The notes beneath the pieces were generated by a model. It saw only the letters and a program-made list of their open reading frames with translations, made no database searches and was not told the origin of the DNA. From Argyresthia goedartella (taxonomy: Eukaryota; Arthropoda; Insecta; Lepidoptera; Argyresthiidae), in contig OX463827.1 in the NCBI GenBank assembly GCA_949825045.1, forward strand, positions 6,036,501 through 6,100,500: 64,000 bases of DNA, in the 5' to 3' direction. Below are positions 10,843 through 21,939 of the stretch, piece by piece. Position 1 is the first letter of the stretch, and each line of letters begins with the position of its first letter. The position numbers and the translations under genes were made by a program.

Positions 10843-11097
10843 GTCAAATCAAATCGTTTATTTGTGATAAATAGGTGATACATCTGTTGGAAAAAATCTG
10901 GTTAAGATTGTTGTTTTGAATAGGTTCGCTATTTTTAGCCACTTGGCATACAAATATTTGGTTACACATGCATTAAATTTTACCCAATAGATAGGAATTA
11001 ATATTGGGTTACACACACACATTCATTAAATTTTACATAGTAGATAGGAATGAATAAATCGATCGAACGGGGTGACGAGTGCTATAAAAAGAAAAGA
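10843..11097 (-). repeat. Non-LTR retrotransposon 3' untranslated region
   Basis: On the minus strand this follows the stop of the reverse transcriptase piece at 11,098 and ends in CACAAATAAACGATTTGATT, a poly(A)-signal-like end. It includes an imperfect 65-bp tandem duplication (CATTAAATTTTAC ... GATAGGAAT, twice at about 10,970-11,050). Confidence 0.5.
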
Positions 11098-11825
11098 TCA
11101 CAGTTCACTATCAATATTATCATTTATGTAGTCCCTGATGGTGTAGTATGTTTTACCAATAAGTAATTTCCTCACTTCTTTTTGAAATTGGTTAATGTTC
11201 ACCATTTTACGAACATTTTCGGGAACTTTATTATATAACTGGCGCCATTCCAAAAAAAACTGTTCTTTAATAGTGCTGTTTGGTGTTTTAGGACGATATT
11301 TTATTATGATATCGTGCACTTGAGAATTTGTCAAATAGTCCAAAATTGGATTTCACAAACATTACAACTTCGAAAACGTATAGTGATGGAAATGTCAAGA
11401 TTTTTAATCGTTTAAAATGTGGCTTACAGCTATCAGTGCGTCGAAGACCACATATAGCTCGTATGCACTTTTTTTGAGTTATTAGTACCTGTTGCTTTCC
11501 TAATCTGCTTCCCCAAAATATTAGTCCAAATCTTAAGATGGAATCTACATAACCATTGTAAGCTACCAATAAAGAATCCTCCGAAACTTTTTTCGATAAA
11601 TTATATAGCGCATATGCGAATTAACTAAGTTTTTTGCATATGGTTTCAGTTTGGGTATTCCATTTAAGATTTTCGTCAATGTGTAGACCTAAGAACTTTG
11701 TAACGGGAACCTGCTCTATATTTTTGCCTAAATGAGTTATTTTAATATTATGTGTCATACTTAGACTATTTACTCTAGTGTCATATTTAATTGTTGTTGA
11801 AATGTCATTAGTTTAGTTTTGCCGC
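11098..11825 (-). pseudogene. Non-LTR reverse transcriptase C-terminal piece
   Basis: Minus-strand frames give KTKLMTFQQQ near 11,815, a decayed stretch, then VDSILRFGLIFWG and KKCIRAICGLRRTDSCKPHF (11,288-11,569). A shifted frame (11,098-11,343) follows with PENVRKMVNINQFQKEVRKL and the stop. These are the thumb and C-terminal regions of LINE reverse transcriptases. It probably belongs to the same insertion as 12,867-15,130, with the palm segment (GVPQGS to YADD) deleted and replaced by the sequence at 11,826-12,866. Confidence 0.75.
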
Positions 11826-12198
11826 GTATCATATTCCTTTACTTTGACATGTATTTCTGTTCCGTTTGAGTTTTTGTGCGGATTTTATCAATTTGAGTCG
11901 GGTGCGCCAAAGTTGACCTAAGATTTCTACCTCGATTATTGTAACTCCGAAAATTTTGTTACTACAATTTATCATCCTAACAATCACTATTAATAACTAC
12001 TCTGTTCCGAATGTTATTAATTCCGAATCATTCAACTTCATAATGTCGGTAACAATAAACATCTATTGTACTACTATTTGTTTTCCTATATTTTCTCAAA
12101 ATAACTGTTTTTTACACTATTATTCGAAATCATATATTTGTTATGTAGAATTGTTTTTATTCAAAAATTTTCAGATGAAAGATAATTGCAATTAATTA

Positions 12199-12620
12199 GG
12201 TCAATGTCGCTACCGAAATTGACATCTGGGCAGTAGGTAGGTTAGGTTAGGTTAGAACATGTAAAAACAACAAAAAAACACTGTTTTCAGAACGAAACCT
12301 TCCTACCTATAATGCAGAATAGGATACTATCAGGTCAGTGACGTTACCGAAACCGACATCTGGGCAGTAGGTAGGTTAGGTTAGGTTAGAACATGTAAAA
12401 ACAACAAAAAACTACTATAAAAATACTACTTTGGAACTAAACATACCAACCAAAAGTCAAATTATGGTACTGTTAGGTCAGTGTTGCTACCGAAAACAAC
12501 ATCTGGGCATGTCTGGGCAGTAGGTAACCTTACCGGTTAGGTTAGAACATATAAAAAACACTACTTTGGAACTAAACATACCAACTAAAAGTCAAATGGT
12601 ACTGTTAGGTCAGTGTTGCT
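12199..12620. repeat. Tandem satellite of about 132-143 bp, over 3 copies
   Basis: AGGTCAATGTCGCTACCGAA at about 12,199, AGGTCAGTGACGTTACCGAA at about 12,334, AGGTCAGTGTTGCTACCGAA at about 12,475 and a last partial at about 12,606 mark successive units. Each full unit includes CATCTGGGCAGTAGGTAGGT and AGAACATGTAAAAACAACAA. Units 1 and 2 carry GGTTAGGTTAGGTTAG, three copies of the insect telomere motif TTAGG. Confidence 0.8.
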
Positions 12621-12866
12621 TATGCTATAAAAATATTATGAGAAACATGTTTATGAATGACAACTTTATGGTAAAAAACACTTAGGAGTTTAAACCAGTT
12701 TCAGTAGTAATATTAGTAATAAAATATTTCGGAAACCAGAGTGTTATGATCTTCGTCGGTAGTACTAGAAATTGTATGAACGAAAAAAATAGGCACCAAC
12801 ATTTTAGGTAACACCACATCATTCGGAGTACAAATCGTTAGTAGGACCATTTTCGGAACTTAGACT

Positions 12867-13346
12867 TTAGATGAGCCAATATGGACCCATTTGAGTCATT
12901 TGTTTCCGGTTTCGTAAGTATAATTCGATAAGTTTGATTGAAATTCCTCTGATTCCATAGTCATACAATTTTTTAAGCAAGGTATCATGATCTACTAAAT
13001 CAAAAACCTTTGTCATATCCATGTACAAGGTAGCAATTGGATTTCTCTTGTCCACATTTGAAATAATTTTGGACAAAAAATCATATATAGCTAAGTTGAT
13101 ACTTTTATTTTTCCTAAATCCTTTCTGTTCTACGGCAAAAAGATTTTTTTTTTTCAAAATAGGTATAAATATTATTGCGTATGACCTTTTCAAAGATTTT
13201 TGCAAATATAGGAATTAGTGCCACTGGTCTGTAACAGTTCATATTTAATCTCTCTTCTTTCTAAATAGTGGTTTAACTATTGAATTTTTTAATTAATCTG
13301 GGAAGGTTCCAACTTCAAGGCATTTATTAATCATGTGGGATAGTGA
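12867..13346 (-). pseudogene. Non-LTR reverse transcriptase middle piece
   Basis: The 112-codon minus-strand frame 12,867-13,205 reads as reverse transcriptase blocks 2-3 (QKGFRKNKSINLAIYDF, then TLYMDMTKVFDLVDHDTLL with the palm Asp, then ELYLRNRKQ). Decayed sequence to 13,346 continues the same domain upstream (CLEVGTFPD). It is cut at 13,347-13,354 by the hAT insertion and stops before GVPQGS at its 3' side. Confidence 0.8.
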
Positions 13347-13354
13347 TGGTGAAA

Positions 13355-14255
13355 CAGTGTTGCCAGACGAGAAAGTTGAAAATGCGGTAGTGATGCTTCA
13401 AAAACGCGGATTTTCAACAAAAAGTTTTAAGTTTTAACTTTTACATTCATTTTTCTATCTCAATTCATACGATTATTGATGTTTTCAATTGCTCATTCAT
13501 ATAAGGATTTGGGAAAATTTCAATTTAAAGAATAAAAACTTTAGTTATTGTTATTAGATAAAAATTGAATATGGCAGTGAATCTTTATTTAATAGTTTCC
13601 AAGAAAATAACTTGGCCAGATTGAGTGAATATAAACAATGTTATAGTTTCATTCATTCATCTCTACAGACATGTCATGTCTTTTTTAATTTCGAAAATTT
13701 TGCAGCAGCCCTCATTTTTTATAACAGCTTGATCTGCAATTTTTTTTTTTTTTTGAGAATTTTTCACCTACCTACCGTTATCGCGCAGAATTTGCCATGA
13801 CAGCAGGATAACATAAAAAAATTCAACGCATGCAAAAGAGATGACATGATATGCGAGCGGACGTCGTACGTATAGTCACCTGACGATGGCCGTTATTCTA
13901 CACGCTTCGCCGGCACGGCATCGGCACCTGCACCAGTGCTCAGTCACTCACTTTCCTAGCCAGTGCCAGTGCCGGTACCGTTCCGGACTATGGAAAACCC
14001 TCGATGTACGAAACTTTTTGCTGAAAAAACGCTCAAACTGAACGCAGCTTCTAAGCAAGTTTAATATTTAAGATTAAAAAGATTAAAGATTAATCCTCCT
14101 CGACGCGAAGTGTTACCGCAATGTTTGAGTGAGAAAAAATAGGTTGTTCTAGCAGATTCTAAAAAAGCGGATCCGCGTTGGTAAAAAGCGGAAGGCGGAT
14201 CCAGTGTTAAAAAGGCGGAGTAAAAAGCGGAAAAGCGGTGTATCTGGCAACGCTG
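13355..14255. mobile_element. Non-autonomous hAT element (901 bp)
   Basis: Terminal inverted repeat CAGTGTTGCCAGA on the left against CAGCGTTGCCAGA on the right. Flanks are the 8-bp target duplication TGGTGAAA / CGGTGAAA (7 of 8 bases match), as expected for hAT. Subterminal DNA is rich in GCGGA motifs including the palindrome GCGGATCCGC. No transposase frame is present. It splits a minus-strand non-LTR element (12,867-13,346 and 14,264-15,130), which dates it as younger than that element. Confidence 0.85.
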
Positions 14256-14263
14256 CGGTGAAA

Positions 14264-15130
14264 TAAATATTCCTACAATTTTGATTATTTTCGTAGATAT
14301 GTCATCGTAACCTGTACTGTTCGTATTTTTAAGTGATGTAATTATTTTAAGTATGTCCTTTGACATACTTAAAATAATTACATACATAATATAATTATTT
14401 TAAGGATGTCGAATTTAGAAATATATAATTGCAATTATAGTATGTCATTTTGGTGTTATTATATGTCAAATTATTATTAGAATTTGATTTAATAAGTTCA
14501 ATTGTATCATTTAAATTTTCATCATTTGTTCCTAATCCTAAATTTATAAAGAAACTATTAAAAGTTTCAGCTATTTCAATGGGATCTGTAATCCTGACAC
14601 CGCTATCAATAATTTCTTTGATACTGTTTTTTGGTGGGTTTGACTTAGATTCTTTGATTATGTTCCATGTCTCTTTACATTTATTGAGGGCTGTTTTAAT
14701 TCTAAAGTTGTTTTGTGACTTTTCTGTTAATTTAATAACGGTTTTTAGCCGTCTGGCATATGATTTTAATTCTTTTTTATTGCATTCGGTACGACGACGT
14801 CTATATTTCCACAGCATTTATCTTTTCTTCCTACAACATGCTTTGATGCCGGTTGACATCCACGTTTGCTTACGATAAAGCGTCATTTTAATTTTCATAA
14901 GTGGGAAACAAAGTTTATATATCAAAGTAAATAAGCTGTGAAATTCTGTGAAAGCTTCGCTAGGATCTTCAGATTCGTAAACCGAGCTAAACGTCGAAGA
15001 GTTAAGATATCCCACAAATTTAGTAACATTTTCCTTACTATAATCACATTTTTTTATGTATCAGTACTTAATCGTATAGCTAGTTCTAACAGGACATTGC
15101 AATATTTGCGCACAGTGATCTCATAGAGCG
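14264..15130 (-). pseudogene. Non-LTR retrotransposon ORF2 5' piece (linker and RT start)
   Basis: Three adjoining minus-strand frames (14,818-15,015; 14,395-14,817; about 14,264-14,387) encode the region between endonuclease and reverse transcriptase. Recognisable parts are YRKQTWMSTGIKACCRKK, a basic stretch, IAETFNSFFINLG and ILKIITSLKNTNSTGYDDIS, which precedes the RT. Frameshifts and a local inverted repeat near 14,340-14,400 (TTTTAAGTATGTC with its complement) show decay. It joins 13,346 once the hAT is subtracted. Confidence 0.78.
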
Positions 15131-16246
15131 GATTCGATGACTTCGCTTTTGCATCCCCTAATGTTATGCATGATATTGTCCAGACAGGTTGAACTAACAA
15201 GACGTGTTGCTTGGTGTATTTATATTTTTAATTTATAACTCAACATCAGTTGTTCAAAGCGAATACTGTTATTTGTCTTTTTTAAAGTATTGTTGTAGAG
15301 GTCCCACATAAAATAATCTTTCTATTCCTTTTAGTTTATAAAAGGAATAGAAAGAAGAGTATTCATGAAGAAGATCATCCATTAGGCAGAAAAATATTGG
15401 TTTGGTTACTTACACTTACACTTACACTTACACTTACTTACTTACTCGGTTTATTTTATTTTATTTTATCCTAATTAACCCACTGAGCAAGTGATATCAA
15501 TGTGATGGCAAAGATGCTTTCTTCTTCTTTCTTTGTAGCAAATTTATTTTATGCATCACAAGTTCTTCTCCTTCTTGTAAAATTAATTAATTAAGATAAT
15601 TTTAATCATTTACTTATTTTAAGTTTGTATTGTAAGTAAATTGTATCAAGGTTCTGGCAGAATATCAGCGTTGCAGATCTTCTGCAACACTTTGCTGAGT
15701 CAGAGCCTTTTCTCTATTTGCAATGCATGTTTGAGTTTTTGTCTACCTATGTACTACTGCTTATTTTAATTGTTTTTCTGTCAAATGTGTATTGTAGAAA
15801 GTGAATAAAGATTTTATCTATCTATCTTTTTATTGCAAAGGCTTCTGTGGTATATTTAGGTATTCTATAAATACAAACAATTATTATTTTATGTTCAATT
15901 AATTCGACAGCACTACATTCAAAAACATTTGGTATGTTAAATTTCTTTATATCACTTACATCTTGTCGTGTAACGATACGAACCTAACCAGAACCTAACA
16001 GTAAACAACCAGGACAAAATTTAGTAGTGACAGTTTATTAGAGTTAACAGTGATGACTATAGAAAAATGATACGAAGATGAGGATGGATGAAATGAGAAC
16101 AGGTTTTTATAAAATACAGATTAAGTATAAAAAAGGAAGCGGAGGACACGGAGAGTAGGAGGCCGATGAAGTGATGACCAGGATGCAGGTGTAGCCGAGA
16201 ACGGGTAGGTGACGAGGAGACTCAGCGCAGTGCTGAACAGGGTTGA
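15131..16246. other. Intergenic, simple repeats
   Basis: No gene was found. There is a TTACAC hexamer repeat at about 15,408-15,440 followed by a TTTTA repeat at 15,452-15,470. A hairpin lies at about 15,318-15,355 (CTTTCTATTCCTTTTA with its complement). Confidence 0.5.
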
Positions 16247-16454
16247 GGCTAGCAGGATCGCGTTGCAGTAACGGCTCGCAGGATCGCGTTGTAGTAACGG
16301 CTCGCAGGATCGCGTTGTAGGAACGGCTCGCAGGATCGCGTTGTAGGAACTGCTCGCAGGATCGCGTTGTAGGAACGGCTCGCAGGATCCCGTTGTAGGA
16401 ACGGCTCGCAGGATCCCGTTGTAGGAACGGCTCGCAGGATCCCGGGGTAGTGCG
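16247..16454. repeat. 26-bp minisatellite, about 8 copies
   Basis: Units begin GGCTCGCAGGATCGCGTTGT at 16,273, 16,299, 16,325, 16,351, 16,377, 16,403 and 16,429, with a diverged first unit at 16,247. Later units change CGCG to CCCG. It is GC-rich within AT-rich surroundings. Confidence 0.9.
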
Positions 16455-17068
16455 ACCCCGGGATAAGGCCTTTTGGTGGTTCTTCTCGCTCAGAAGCTGA
16501 CGTGAGACTCCAGAATTTCAGAAATGTTCCGCTCTTATACCCTTTTTGGAGAGTTCTAAAAATTATTTAAATTAAACGTAATTTTTGTGAGTGGCCAAGA
16601 GAGAAAAAGTATTTTTGTAAAAGTATTGAAGCAAACATATCAGACCGCTAACGAGTTTGAATGGACGTTGCCATGACAACCAGATAAACAACGACATTAA
16701 CATATGTCAAACTTTGGTTTCAGGCTCGTAATACGGAAAACAACAAGAAAACCATGAAGTAAATGAAGTAACAATGAATATAAAAAGGTAGCGCACCAGC
16801 GCGCACGAAGCCCGAGATTGCAGAGTTTCGGAGAAAGCCAAATACAAGGTCACCAAAGGTAAAACCCTTCGCTATCGATTTAGAAGTGCTGATAGTGTGA
16901 AAATACAAAGCGAAAATGATTTGTTAATGTGTTCTTATGGTTTAAAACGTTACAGGGTCCTATGAAAATAAAGGTGATACCAAATAACAAGCTGTACAGC
17001 TCAGCAAGTATCCAGCTGAAAATCCTGGAAAATGACATGTAAGTAACATAACACTACATTCTTTTGAC
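16455..17068. other. Intergenic, nothing recognised
   Basis: AT-rich sequence without a plausible frame, tRNA or repeat hallmark. A GT donor-like site and short open frames are present but unsupported. Confidence 0.4.
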
Positions 17069-17945
17069 TCATGTAAGTTTTTTTACTAAAATGCATGAAC
17101 CACCTGCCCTATTTGACCTAGTACAACTCGACACCAATGAGTAATTAGAAATTATTAGTTGATCGCAATCATCCTCAATCATGTTGTGTTCAGTAATATA
17201 TACTACATCCACATTTTTACCTATTAATCTTAAGTTGTCTAAATGTATCGTTAACTCGTCCGATTTCGTTATAAGTCCGTCAATATTTTGATGCAAAACA
17301 AAAATATTATTATACACGAAAAATATTATTTTGACTATTAGTGTTTGAAGATCGTCATCGATATTCTTTTCCTCGTCATTCATATTAGTATTTGTATTTT
17401 CTTTCTCATTCGAATTATCTCTCATTGGTTCAATAATATTGTCAGTTTGGGTGCTATTGTCCACCATTAAATTCTTATGTGCGTATGACAGGTTCTTATG
17501 TTGGCTGCATATAAATCTTAGTTCGTACATATAGTTAGATTTCTATTGTACGGGACTTCTAAAATTATGACGTTCGTTCTGGTAGTCATATCTATCCAGC
17601 ACTGTAGGCTGTACTGGAGCCGGGATGGATTTTTGTCATTGGTTCCTCCTAGAACTATTACATAGTCAGTCTCTGTGATGGTTAAAATTTCCTGTCTTTC
17701 TGATTTTACCACTTCTTCTAATGGTGCACCTAGCTTGCTGCAGCAGTAGACTGTGTACTTTCGTCCGACGAGTTCTTGTAAAAGTTCCTGCAGATGTCGC
17801 CCCTGTTGATCTGCTAAGATGAGATTTTTGCCTCGTAGCTTATCTTGACCGGGAGATTGATGTCCCCGGTTGTGTGTTGGTGGACAGCTTGTGTTTTTTG
17901 CTTCTTCTTCTCCGGGTGAGTTGTTTGGTACAGAGTTTCCCCCTA
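17069..17945 (-). pseudogene. Non-LTR retrotransposon ORF1 esterase domain and endonuclease start
   Basis: Read from 17,945 downward, the minus strand encodes an ORF1 tail with an SGNH-esterase-like domain: LILADQQGRHL (block I region) and VIVLGGTNDKNP (block III, GGTND). After a stop it continues (17,069-17,530) into an acidic Asn-rich stretch and the start of an APE-type endonuclease (VLHQNIDGLITKSDEL, VVYITEHNM, RAGGSCILVK). Esterase-type ORF1 proteins are known from CR1-group LINEs. The piece is truncated at both ends. Confidence 0.72.
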
Positions 17946-19700
17946 GTCAATAGTCAAAGTACTTTATTACTGTAGATATTTACATATACTTAGCAAACGT
18001 CATTTTTTGCCTCTTCTCTACATTGGACCACTGTGGGAGAAGAAGGGCGTAGAAACTCCCACAGATTTATTTTTAGATCTCTTTTAAAAATAAGTTGTGG
18101 TTAACTAATACAAATATGAAAAATTTAATTGTTATGATTAATAAGCAGGAATAAATAATTACAAAATTATTAACAGCAAGGTCTGTGTTGAGCCAGATTA
18201 ACCCCATACAGTCCTGTCATTTAAGTAATCTTGAACATTGTAATATCCCTTTTTCGACAGAGTCGCTTTAACATGCTTTTTAAATTGCTCAAATGGCAAT
18301 TTCAAAATCTCCAGAGGTATCTTATTGTAGTAGAGAATGCACTGACCCTTGAAAGAATTGCTAACCTTCGCGAGTCTAAAACGGAACCTAACCTTAGAAA
18401 TAATAGTTAACCTAAGAAATAATCACATAGTCTGTGATTATTTCTTAGGTTAACATTACAGCTGTCGCTAAGTTTGGAAAATGTTGTAAGGTTCTTGCGT
18501 ACATACATTATATTTTCGAAAATAAATTGACTAGCTACTGTTAGTATGTCAATTTCTTTAAAAAGCTCTGTTAAGGAGTCTGTTCGTTTTAAATTATAAA
18601 TTGCTCGAATAGCTCTTTTCTGTAAAATAAAAATAGTTTGAATATCCGCTGCTTTCCCCCACAACAAGATACCATAGGACATCACACTATGAAAGTAACT
18701 AAAATATACTAGCCTAGATGTAGCCACATCCGTGCTTTGTCTGATGTTCCTAACAGCGTAAGCCGCAGAACTTAATTTACCAGCCAATTTATCTATGTGG
18801 GGTCCCCACTGCAATTTGGTATCAATGGTTATTCCAAGAAACTTCGTATCATTTACCAATTCTAACGTGCTGTTGTCTAACACCAAACTGGTCTCAACTT
18901 GCCTGACATTTGGAAGTGAGAATTTGATACACTTGGTTTTACCAGCGTTTAACAATAAATTATTAACTGTGAACCAATTCAAGGTTAAAGACAATACACC
19001 ATTAACATCATCAAAATCTCCTTTTTGTCTTTCAATTTTGAAGACCATTGAAGTATCATCAGAAAACAACACTATGTCAGTTAATTTCTCCACCATGAAA
19101 GGCAGATCATTAATATATACCAGGAATAAGAAAGGGCCTAATATGGAACCTTGTGGAACGCCAATTTTAACACTTTTTTTTAGTGTCTCCTCAGTCACTG
19201 GGGTATTCTCTATAGTGCATTCCTTTTGACCATTAGGAGAGGATACACCTACCACTAGTGATCTCTTTGACATATTTCTTCGAGATATTGGTGTCTTGTT
19301 TGAAGCAATTGGCGTACAAGATAATCTATGTGGGGTTGGTGTTGGTGTTGCAGTTTGTTTTGCCAATTTAGTTACAAGTTCTAGCTTTATATTCGTATCT
19401 TTCATCAATTGTTTTATATTCTGAATTTCGCTATTAAGGTGAGCAATTTCAGCATGCGCGCTCTGTAGCTCAGTTCCGAGTGAATTTATTTTTTCCTTAT
19501 ATTCCTGATGGCTGAGTTATGATAGCACGTACTATCAGGAAGGCTCCTGGTGGTAGTTTTCAGAACAGACACGCTATCCTCGGAGTCCACCATCGTCAAG
19601 TCAGATTTAAAGTCCACTCTACGCCTTTACGATAAGGTCGGTGCAAAGTGCAAAATAGAAAGGTCATCTTTCGTACGCACTTACGTAACGTAAGGAACAG
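17946..19700 (-). mobile_element. Non-LTR retrotransposon with large internal deletion
   Basis: It retains an ORF1 start (MVDSEDSVSVLKTTTRS near 19,592), a coiled-coil-like ORF1 segment (GTELQSAHAEIAHLNSEIQN), the end of the reverse transcriptase and a 3' untranslated region. That region ends at 17,946 with ACAGTAATAAAGTACTTTGA on the minus strand. The esterase, endonuclease and RT fingers are absent. The same 3' region recurs at 30,285-30,605. It lies directly against the piece at 17,069-17,945. Confidence 0.72.
18407..19408 (-). CDS. In-frame ORF1-reverse transcriptase fusion of a deleted LINE
   Basis: A single 333-codon frame. Its first 75 residues or so look like ORF1 (hydrophilic, Pro/Thr-rich, SRRNMSKRSLVV). 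The rest is reverse transcriptase palm to thumb: GVPQGSILGPFLFLVYINDLP, an active-site box FSDDTSMV in place of FADD, NWFTVNNLLLNAGKTKCIKF, FLGITIDTKLQWGPHIDKL and HSVMSYGILLWG. The join is best explained by an internal deletion in the element that kept the frame. It lacks the N-terminal RT blocks and the endonuclease, so it cannot act as a polymerase on its own. It is probably not a functional gene. Confidence 0.75.
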   Translation of the reverse strand: MMKDTNIKLELVTKLAKQTATPTPTPHRLSCTPIASNKTPISRRNMSKRSLVVGVSSPNGQKECTIENTPVTEETLKKSVKIGVPQGSILGPFLFLVYINDLPFMVEKLTDIVLFSDDTSMVFKIERQKGDFDDVNGVLSLTLNWFTVNNLLLNAGKTKCIKFSLPNVRQVETSLVLDNSTLELVNDTKFLGITIDTKLQWGPHIDKLAGKLSSAAYAVRNIRQSTDVATSRLVYFSYFHSVMSYGILLWGKAADIQTIFILQKRAIRAIYNLKRTDSLTELFKEIDILTVASQFIFENIMYVRKNLTTFSKLSDSCNVNLRNNHRLCDYFLG

Positions 19701-19894
19701 AGAAATTACCTAGACATTTGCGCTATGTGTGATAGAGACGAATAAATGTGAAGAACGGAAGAATGAAATATTTTTCTTTCCGGGGAATTCCCGGTTAGCG
19801 GGATATACAATCATCGCGTTAATAAGCATAAACAATCATCGCGCAAATGCGGCAAATTTTTGGTGTGTTCTGTTCTGATTCAATTCCTGATAGA

Positions 19895-20290
19895 AGGCAT
19901 TGGTTTTCAGGGTTCCGTACCCGAAGGGTGCCAAACAGGACCCTATTACTAACTGTCCGTCTGTCTGTCCGTCCGTCCTTCCGTCACCGGGCTCTATTGG
20001 ATCAACCGAAATAGGTAGAGAGCTGAAATCTCAACAGGATTCTGTTGCTGCAACAGCAAAAAATAATGAACTACACGCAATTTTGAAAATTAAGCGGGTC
20101 CCCATACAAGCGACTGTTTTTGTATCGGTTTCTCAATCTTGAAGTACCGGGTTCGATTCCCAGAGAACACATATATTTTTCTTTTTGTTTTGGTGTTATT
20201 ATTTAGGATTTAGTGTTTTTTTCTTGTACGATGCTAAGGAACCCTTCGTGTGCGATTCCGACCCGCACTTGACCGATTTTATTTACTATT
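19895..20290 (+). repeat. GGGTTCCGTA-type interspersed repeat
   Basis: It starts with GGGTTCCGTACCCGAAGGGT, has a CCGTCTGTCTGTCCGTCCGT tract and ends with CCGACCCGCACTTGACCGAT. The same start, tract and end occur at 26,223-26,690, and a partial inverted copy lies at 32,683-32,800. GGGTTCGATTCCCAG at 20,149 is box-B-like. It is a SINE-like family abundant in lepidopteran DNA. Confidence 0.65.
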
Positions 20291-20345
20291 ACGAATAATG
20301 GTTAGTTATGCAAAGTGTTTGTATGGACATAATATTTTCCTTATG

Positions 20346-20452
20346 TCAAAATCTCGTACATAATTGTACGAGGCTAATAGTATCCTCGTACCTCGTACGG
20401 GAGACCACAAATCTCATATTTGTACGAGGAACCTCGTACGGTTGGCAACCCT
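20346..20452. repeat. Solo hAT-like end with CTCGTACGAG palindromes
   Basis: On the minus strand it begins CAGGGTTGCCAACCGTACGA and is followed by reiterated CGAGGT and CGTAC motifs. This resembles a hAT terminal inverted repeat plus subterminal repeats. The opposite end and target duplication were not found, so it may be a remnant. Confidence 0.4.
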
Positions 20453-20648
20453 GCTTGAATGGCATGTATCTGACGCCAATTTGTTGACGCCTGAATACCG
20501 CCTGGAGGGGGAAAGCGGCGCATAGGTACAAGAGAGATACAAACACGGGCGAGGGGAGAGTGTGTGATCCCGCTCACACACCAAGAATCCTTCCGATAGC
20601 TGCAGTACGTGAGGAGGTTTATACTCAACAATGGGTCTGATTCCCTGA

Positions 20649-20918
20649 CGGGTACAGCCAGATGGTCCGACCCCAGATATAAATAAGAAACACCTTTCCA
20701 AAAGGCGCCCCAAAGACGTCCTCCTAGAACCGGAGGACGATATCACGAAAGCTCTTAAAGCCCAACCACCCCCCGCCCCTCAGGCACGTCAACTTGACGA
20801 AGGCTGTGTTCCCGAAGCACTACAGCGTCTCAGATACCAAATTTGGATTGAACGAGATCGCCGTCTTGATTCGACGGACACACAGTCTCCCCCTACCCCT
20901 TTAAACCTCCCGGACTGA
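20649..20918 (+). other. Orphan coding-like stretch, 89 codons
   Basis: The open frame has no Met. It reads RVQPDGPTPDINKKH, then SKRRPKDVLLEPEDD, a Pro-rich patch (QPPPAPQ), then LRYQIWIERDRRLD, and stops at 20,916-20,918. Codon choice and composition look protein-coding, unlike the surroundings, but no family was recognised. It could be the last exon of a gene or a retroelement tail. Confidence 0.3.
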
Positions 20919-20919
20919 G

Positions 20920-21939
20920 GTCAGAGCCCCCCTAAATGACCCAAATATAGAGTAGTTTAGGATTAGGATAAGTTTTAAAAATTATATATAACCACCTCTT
21001 AGTAGCGGGGGCTATCTGCCCCCCTAACATGCCGCTATCATGCCCGTTGACTATGAGCTGATGTCCGCTCATAAAATCGGGTAAGCATGCAAACTCCTCC
21101 CATATATATCATATATACATATACATATGTAGGAAATTTTCGCTGGATTTTGGTGGTAACAGGCTATCAGTCGCTTTTCGTGACTCGCTGAGTATTTCTG
21201 ACGGGGCTATTTGATCTTCTTCACTAAATGTCGTTGTCGACATTTTTGACAATAAATTGCTAATCAACAAAAACGCTACCTACCAAAGATTTGTGCAAAT
21301 TGGCGCGCTTTTTCCTTTTTTCACGCGCTGACGCATACAGTTGTTGATGAAGGCACTATAAAAATAAGGCTTTGAATATGCAAATTATGGGTAAAATGTA
21401 GCGACAAAAATATAATTTGATGAAATATTGTTATAAAGATTAATGTTTCATCATAATATTATTATTATACTTCATGCTAAAATATTCACAAAAATATGCA
21501 TTGTTTGTAGGCATAGAAACTCGCATCTGAGATTGAAAAAAAATTGCGAAGTAAAAAGCACGACGGTGTATTATGCGCTATTGTGGCCCAGTACGCCTTG
21601 CTACAAAGAACCAGTTTACGAGCAGGTGTGTTGAAAACAATATTAAACAACGTTTAATCTCAAAACAAACGTCAAATCCCATAAGTTTTTGTTTTTAAAC
21701 AAGTGTCGAACAGTAGTTTATTTTTTTGTGGTAAGGCCCTACTTGTTTAAATATTTACTATAGTTGGTTGCTATTCGGTTCTGTGAAACTACATGATGTC
21801 GCTTGTATTATGTATAAAGTTGTGACTTAGCACAATCTATGTTTAGTATTCGGACAGAGAGCGACATAAAGCTACCAATTAACAACATTCGTTTAGGCGT
21901 TGCGGGCTACACAGATATCCCGCAATTTAGCCTTTTCAT
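20920..21939. other. Intergenic, nothing recognised
   Basis: AT-rich sequence with a short alternating TATATCATATATACATATAC run at 21,103-21,127. No gene or repeat hallmark was seen. Confidence 0.4.

Noticed and set aside
12240..12390. Telomeric repeat insertion
   Set aside because: Only three TTAGG units per satellite monomer; too short for a telomere or a telomere-specific retroelement site.
16247..16454. CRISPR-like array
   Set aside because: Units are contiguous 26-mers without unique spacers, in a eukaryotic context; it is a minisatellite.
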